From Burkholderiales bacterium (GTDB lineage: Bacteria; Pseudomonadota; Gammaproteobacteria; Burkholderiales; Casimicrobiaceae), in the NCBI GenBank assembly GCA_020853025.1, contig JADYZP010000018.1, positions 1-47,743 on the forward strand: a stretch of DNA of 47,743 nucleotides. The letters run 5' to 3'. Both the position numbers and the translations under genes were made by a program. How positions within the stretch are numbered: the stretch's first letter is position 1; the number at the start of each line of letters is the position of its first letter. This document shows positions 44,904-47,743 of the stretch, piece after piece. The notes under the pieces were generated by a model. That model made no database searches and had not been told where the DNA came from. It saw nothing but the letters and a program-made list of their open reading frames with translations.

Positions 44904-45824
44904 ATGACCCAATTCCGATCCGAACGACGCCACGTCGACGGCGTGCTGCTGCTGGACAAGCCGATCGGATTGTCGTCGAACGCCGCGCTGCAGCGCGCCA
45001 AGCGGATCTATCGCGCGCAGAAGGCCGGCCACACCGGTACGCTCGATCCGCTGGCGTCGGGACTCTTGCCGCTGTGCTTCGGCGAGGCCACCAAGTTCGC
45101 GCAGGTGCTGCTCGATGCGCCGAAACGCTACACGGCGACTGTGCGTTTCGGCACGACGACGACCACGGGGGACGCCGAGGGCGAAGTGCTGAATACGCGG
45201 GCGGTGTCGCACTCGGGCGCGGAACTCGAGGCAGCGCTGCAAGGATTCGTCGGTCGCCAGCTGCAGTTGCCGCCGGTGTACTCGGCGCTGAAGCATGAGG
45301 GCCGCGCCTATTACGAGTACGCGCGCAGCGGGCAGGATGTCCCGCGTGTGCCGCGCGAGGTCGAAATCCATGCTTTGGCTCTGGTCGACTGGAGCCCGCC
45401 GGATGCGGTGCTCGACGTCTCGTGCAGCAAGGGATGCTACATCCGCGTGCTCGCCGAAGATATCGGCGAGGCGTTGGGCTGCGGCGCGCACCTGGCCGCG
45501 CTGCGCCGCACCGCCACCGGCGGCTTTCGCCTGGCCGACGCCGTGTCGCTGGAGCGTCTCGAAACGATGTCCGATGCACCGTTGCTGCATGCACTGCTTC
45601 CCGTAACTGCACTGGTTGCGCAATTCCCGGTGCTGGAGGTGACCACCGCGGATGCCGCGCGCTTCCGGCAGGGGCAGGCGCTCGCCGCCCTGGACCGGCC
45701 CGATGGCACTTGCGCCGTTTTCGGCGACGGCCGTTTCCTGGGTGTCGCCGAGGTGACGGAAGGCGCCGTGCGGCCGCGTCGGGTCGTCGTCGAACGGTCG
45801 CCGGCCGAGGCACCCGCTGCTTGA
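44904..45824 (+). CDS. truB: tRNA pseudouridine(55) synthase TruB
   Basis: This 306-residue enzyme makes pseudouridine-55 in the T loop of tRNAs. The catalytic Asp48 lies in GHTGTLDPLASGLLP (42-56), and DGVLLLDKPIGLSSN (12-26), YTATVRFG and SCSKGCYIRVLAEDIGEALG are family motifs. A C-terminal PUA-like domain reads FRQGQALAAL onwards. It follows rbfA after 63 bp. The probable rpsO promoter overlaps its stop codon. Confidence 0.96.
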   Translation: MTQFRSERRHVDGVLLLDKPIGLSSNAALQRAKRIYRAQKAGHTGTLDPLASGLLPLCFGEATKFAQVLLDAPKRYTATVRFGTTTTTGDAEGEVLNTRAVSHSGAELEAALQGFVGRQLQLPPVYSALKHEGRAYYEYARSGQDVPRVPREVEIHALALVDWSPPDAVLDVSCSKGCYIRVLAEDIGEALGCGAHLAALRRTATGGFRLADAVSLERLETMSDAPLLHALLPVTALVAQFPVLEVTTADAARFRQGQALAALDRPDGTCAVFGDGRFLGVAEVTEGAVRPRRVVVERSPAEAPAA

Positions 45825-45850
45825 TCGAATCGACCTTTTCGGCTTACAAT
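45821..45850 (+). promoter_or_regulatory. Probable sigma-70 promoter of rpsO
   Basis: TTGATC (45821-45826) and TACAAT (45845-45850) match -35 and -10 elements with an 18-bp spacer. They overlap the truB stop codon and lie about 57 bp before the rpsO start, where a separate rpsO promoter is expected. Confidence 0.6.
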
Positions 45851-45906
45851 CCAAGACTTTGCCGAACTACAAGCAGCGCAACCAAGAGAGAGCATAAGGA
45901 ACAGCA

Positions 45907-46176
45907 ATGGCCGTTACGGTTCAGGACAAGGCGAAGGTGATCGCCGACAATCAACGCAGCAAGGGCGACACCGGATCTCCGGAAGTCCAGGTCGCGCTGC
46001 TCACCGCGCGCATCAACGGTCTCACCGACCATTTCAAGAGCAACGTCAAGGATCATCACTCGCGTCGCGGTCTGCTGCGCATGGTGTCACGCCGCCGCAA
46101 GCTGCTCGATTACTTGAAGTCCAGCAACGCCGACAGCTATCGCACGCTGATCGACAAACTGGGCCTGCGCAAGTAA
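45907..46176 (+). CDS. rpsO: 30S ribosomal protein S15
   Basis: The 89-residue protein binds 16S rRNA helices 20-22 early in 30S assembly. It reads [20 protein letters not shown], then [17 protein letters not shown] (28-44) and the conserved [20 protein letters not shown] (51-70). In many bacteria S15 represses its own translation through a pseudoknot in the leader; I could not confirm one here. Confidence 0.97.
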   Translation: MAVTVQDKAKVIADNQRSKGDTGSPEVQVALLTARINGLTDHFKSNVKDHHSRRGLLRMVSRRRKLLDYLKSSNADSYRTLIDKLGLRK

Positions 46177-46235
46177 GGCGGCTCCGCGTGGTCAAGATGC
46201 CACCGCGCTCCGCCGTCTCCCCCTAAATCCGCGAT

Positions 46236-46266
46236 GGCCGCGCTCTGTTGGGCGCGGCCTTTGTCT
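46236..46266 (+). terminator. Hairpin terminator after rpsO
   Basis: GGCCGCGC (46236-46243) pairs perfectly with GCGCGGCC (46252-46259) around an 8-base loop, followed by TTTGTCTTT. It separates rpsO from pnp, 18 bp before the pnp ATG. Partial read-through would make an rpsO-pnp transcript, as in E. coli. Confidence 0.8.
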
Positions 46267-46283
46267 TTCATGGAAACGAAACT

Positions 46284-47743
46284 ATGTCCAATCACATCAA
46301 GAAATCCGTACAGTACGGCCAGCAGACGCTGACCCTCGAAACCGGCGAGATCGCCCGCCAGGCCGGGGGCGCCGTGCTGGCGCGCCTCGGTGACACCGTC
46401 GTGCTGGTGACGTGCGTGGCCGCCAAGTCAGCCCGGGCGGGTCAGGACTTCTTTCCGCTGACCGTCGACTACCAGGAAAAGACCTACGCCGCCGGCAAGA
46501 TTCCCGGAGGCTTCTTCAAGCGTGAAGGGCGCCCTTCGGAAAAGGAGACGCTGACCTGCCGCCTGATCGACCGCCCGCTGCGCCCGCTGTTCCCCGACGG
46601 CTTCTACAACGAAGTGCAGATCATCGCCACCGTGATGTCGGTGGACCCGGAAGTGGATCCGGACATTCCGGCGATGATCGGCGCTTCCGCGGCGGTAGTC
46701 CTTTCCGGCATCCCCTTCGCGGGTCCGATCGGCGCGGCGCGTGTGGGCTACCTGAACGGCCAGTACGTGCTCAATCCGACCAAGACCGAACTCGCGACGT
46801 CGCAATTGAACCTCGTCGTCGCCGGCACCGAAGCCGCCGTGCTGATGGTCGAATCGGAGGCGACCGAATTGGCCGAGGAGGTGATGCTCGGCGCCGTCGT
46901 CTTCGGCCACCAGCAGCAGCAGGCGGCGATCGAACTCATCCATTCGCTGGTCGAGGAGGGTGGCAAACCGCTTTGGGACTGGACGCCGCCGGCGAAGGAC
47001 GAGGCGATGATCGCCAAGGTTGCCGCCGCCGCGGAAGCCGACCTGCGCGCCGCGTATCAGTTGCGCCAGAAGCAGGCGCGCCAACAGCGTCTGAAGGAAA
47101 TCTACGCCAAGGCGACCGCCGAATGCATGCCCGCGGATGCGTCGCCCGATTACGCACGTACCATCGGCAACTTCCTGTTCGACCTCGAGGCGAAGATCGT
47201 CCGCGACCAGATTCTGGCCGGCGAACCGCGCATCGACGGCCGCGACACGCGAACCGTGCGCCCGATCACCATCCGCACCGGCGTGCTGCCGCGCACGCAC
47301 GGCTCGGCGCTGTTCACGCGCGGCGAGACGCAATCGCTGGTCGTCGCCACGCTCGGCACCGCGCGTGACGAGCAGATCATCGACGCGCTGATGGGCGAGT
47401 ACCGCGATCGCTTCATGTTCCACTACAACTTTCCGCCCTACGCGACCGGCGAGACCGGCCGCGTGGGCACGCCCAAGCGCCGCGAAATCGGCCACGGCCG
47501 GCTTGCCAAGCGGGCGCTGGTCGCCGCGCTGCCGAGCGCCGAGGAGTTCTCGTACTCGATGCGCGTGGTCTCCGAGATCACCGAGAGCAACGGCAGCTCG
47601 TCGATGGCATCGGTGTGCGGCGCGAGCCTCGCGATGATGGACGCCGGCGTGCCGACCAAGGCGCACGTCGCGGGCATCGCGATGGGGCTCATCAAGGACG
47701 GCAACCGCTTCGCCGTGCTGACCGACATCCTGGGCGACGAGGA
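46284..47743 (+). CDS. pnp: Polyribonucleotide nucleotidyltransferase (PNPase), 3' end outside window
   Basis: The frame runs from ATG 46284 off the right edge, 486 codons. It covers the first RNase PH-like domain ([40 protein letters not shown]), the all-alpha linker, and most of the second RNase PH domain with [35 protein letters not shown] and [15 protein letters not shown]. The C-terminal KH and S1 RNA-binding domains lie beyond the edge. PNPase degrades RNA by phosphorolysis from the 3' end and is part of the degradosome. It follows rpsO through a hairpin terminator. Confidence 0.97.
   Translation, partial: MSNHIKKSVQYGQQTLTLETGEIARQAGGAVLARLGDTVVLVTCVAAKSARAGQDFFPLTVDYQEKTYAAGKIPGGFFKREGRPSEKETLTCRLIDRPLRPLFPDGFYNEVQIIATVMSVDPEVDPDIPAMIGASAAVVLSGIPFAGPIGAARVGYLNGQYVLNPTKTELATSQLNLVVAGTEAAVLMVESEATELAEEVMLGAVVFGHQQQQAAIELIHSLVEEGGKPLWDWTPPAKDEAMIAKVAAAAEADLRAAYQLRQKQARQQRLKEIYAKATAECMPADASPDYARTIGNFLFDLEAKIVRDQILAGEPRIDGRDTRTVRPITIRTGVLPRTHGSALFTRGETQSLVVATLGTARDEQIIDALMGEYRDRFMFHYNFPPYATGETGRVGTPKRREIGHGRLAKRALVAALPSAEEFSYSMRVVSEITESNGSSSMASVCGASLAMMDAGVPTKAHVAGIAMGLIKDGNRFAVLTDILGDE

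Overview
This is a high-GC, gene-dense window on both strands. Two things suggest a betaproteobacterium, probably an environmental Burkholderiales/Nitrosomonadales-type lineage: the rimP-nusA-infB-rbfA-truB-rpsO-pnp block at the right end, and the character of the proteins. That placement is inferred from family resemblance, not from a search. No rRNA, tRNA or CRISPR array was seen.

Left part (1-14.9 kb): a RIO-type kinase cut by the window edge, an unknown small protein, and a collapsed acetate/acyl-phosphate locus in which the start of a DUF3141 gene runs straight into the last ~55 codons of a phosphate acetyltransferase gene, followed by an intact acetate kinase. Then come polyphosphate kinase 2, a broken GNAT acetyltransferase, and a DUF3300/DUF2950 pair. 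A Wolinella-type fumarate reductase operon (frdC-frdA-frdB) follows, with aspartate ammonia-lyase behind it and two tiny overlapping ORFs in front. A potassium channel, a decayed DUF1214 remnant, a methyltransferase and a CBS-domain protein complete the region.

Middle (15-28.5 kb): an AidB-like acyl-CoA dehydrogenase, a small EamA transporter overlapping an ArnT-like lipid glycosyltransferase, a HerA-like ATPase, an IS4-type transposase scrap, a COG4705 membrane protein with a fragment of a second copy, and a three-haem cytochrome c. Next is a SARP/BTAD regulator with TolB-like and TPR regions, followed by an 11-bp phased direct-repeat array and a tightly packed unit: OsmC, methyltransferase, DUF1326, DUF2182. 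This is the best candidate here for an undescribed system, because SARP regulators are known to bind 11-bp-spaced direct repeats.

Right part (28.6-47.7 kb): a carbohydrate cluster with a stand-alone GH94-type phosphorylase equal to the C-terminal half of cyclic beta-1,2-glucan synthase, a divergent glucoamylase-like protein, a MerA-like flavoprotein, transketolase and alpha-phosphoglucomutase. Together these could release glucose-1-phosphate from beta-1,2-glucan and pass it to central metabolism. The conserved transcription/translation block follows, with a leader hairpin before rimP and an rpsO-pnp terminator.

A recurring theme is gene wreckage: five loci hold recognisable but truncated or frameshifted genes, suggesting repeated small deletions (or, if the source is a metagenome, assembly joins).
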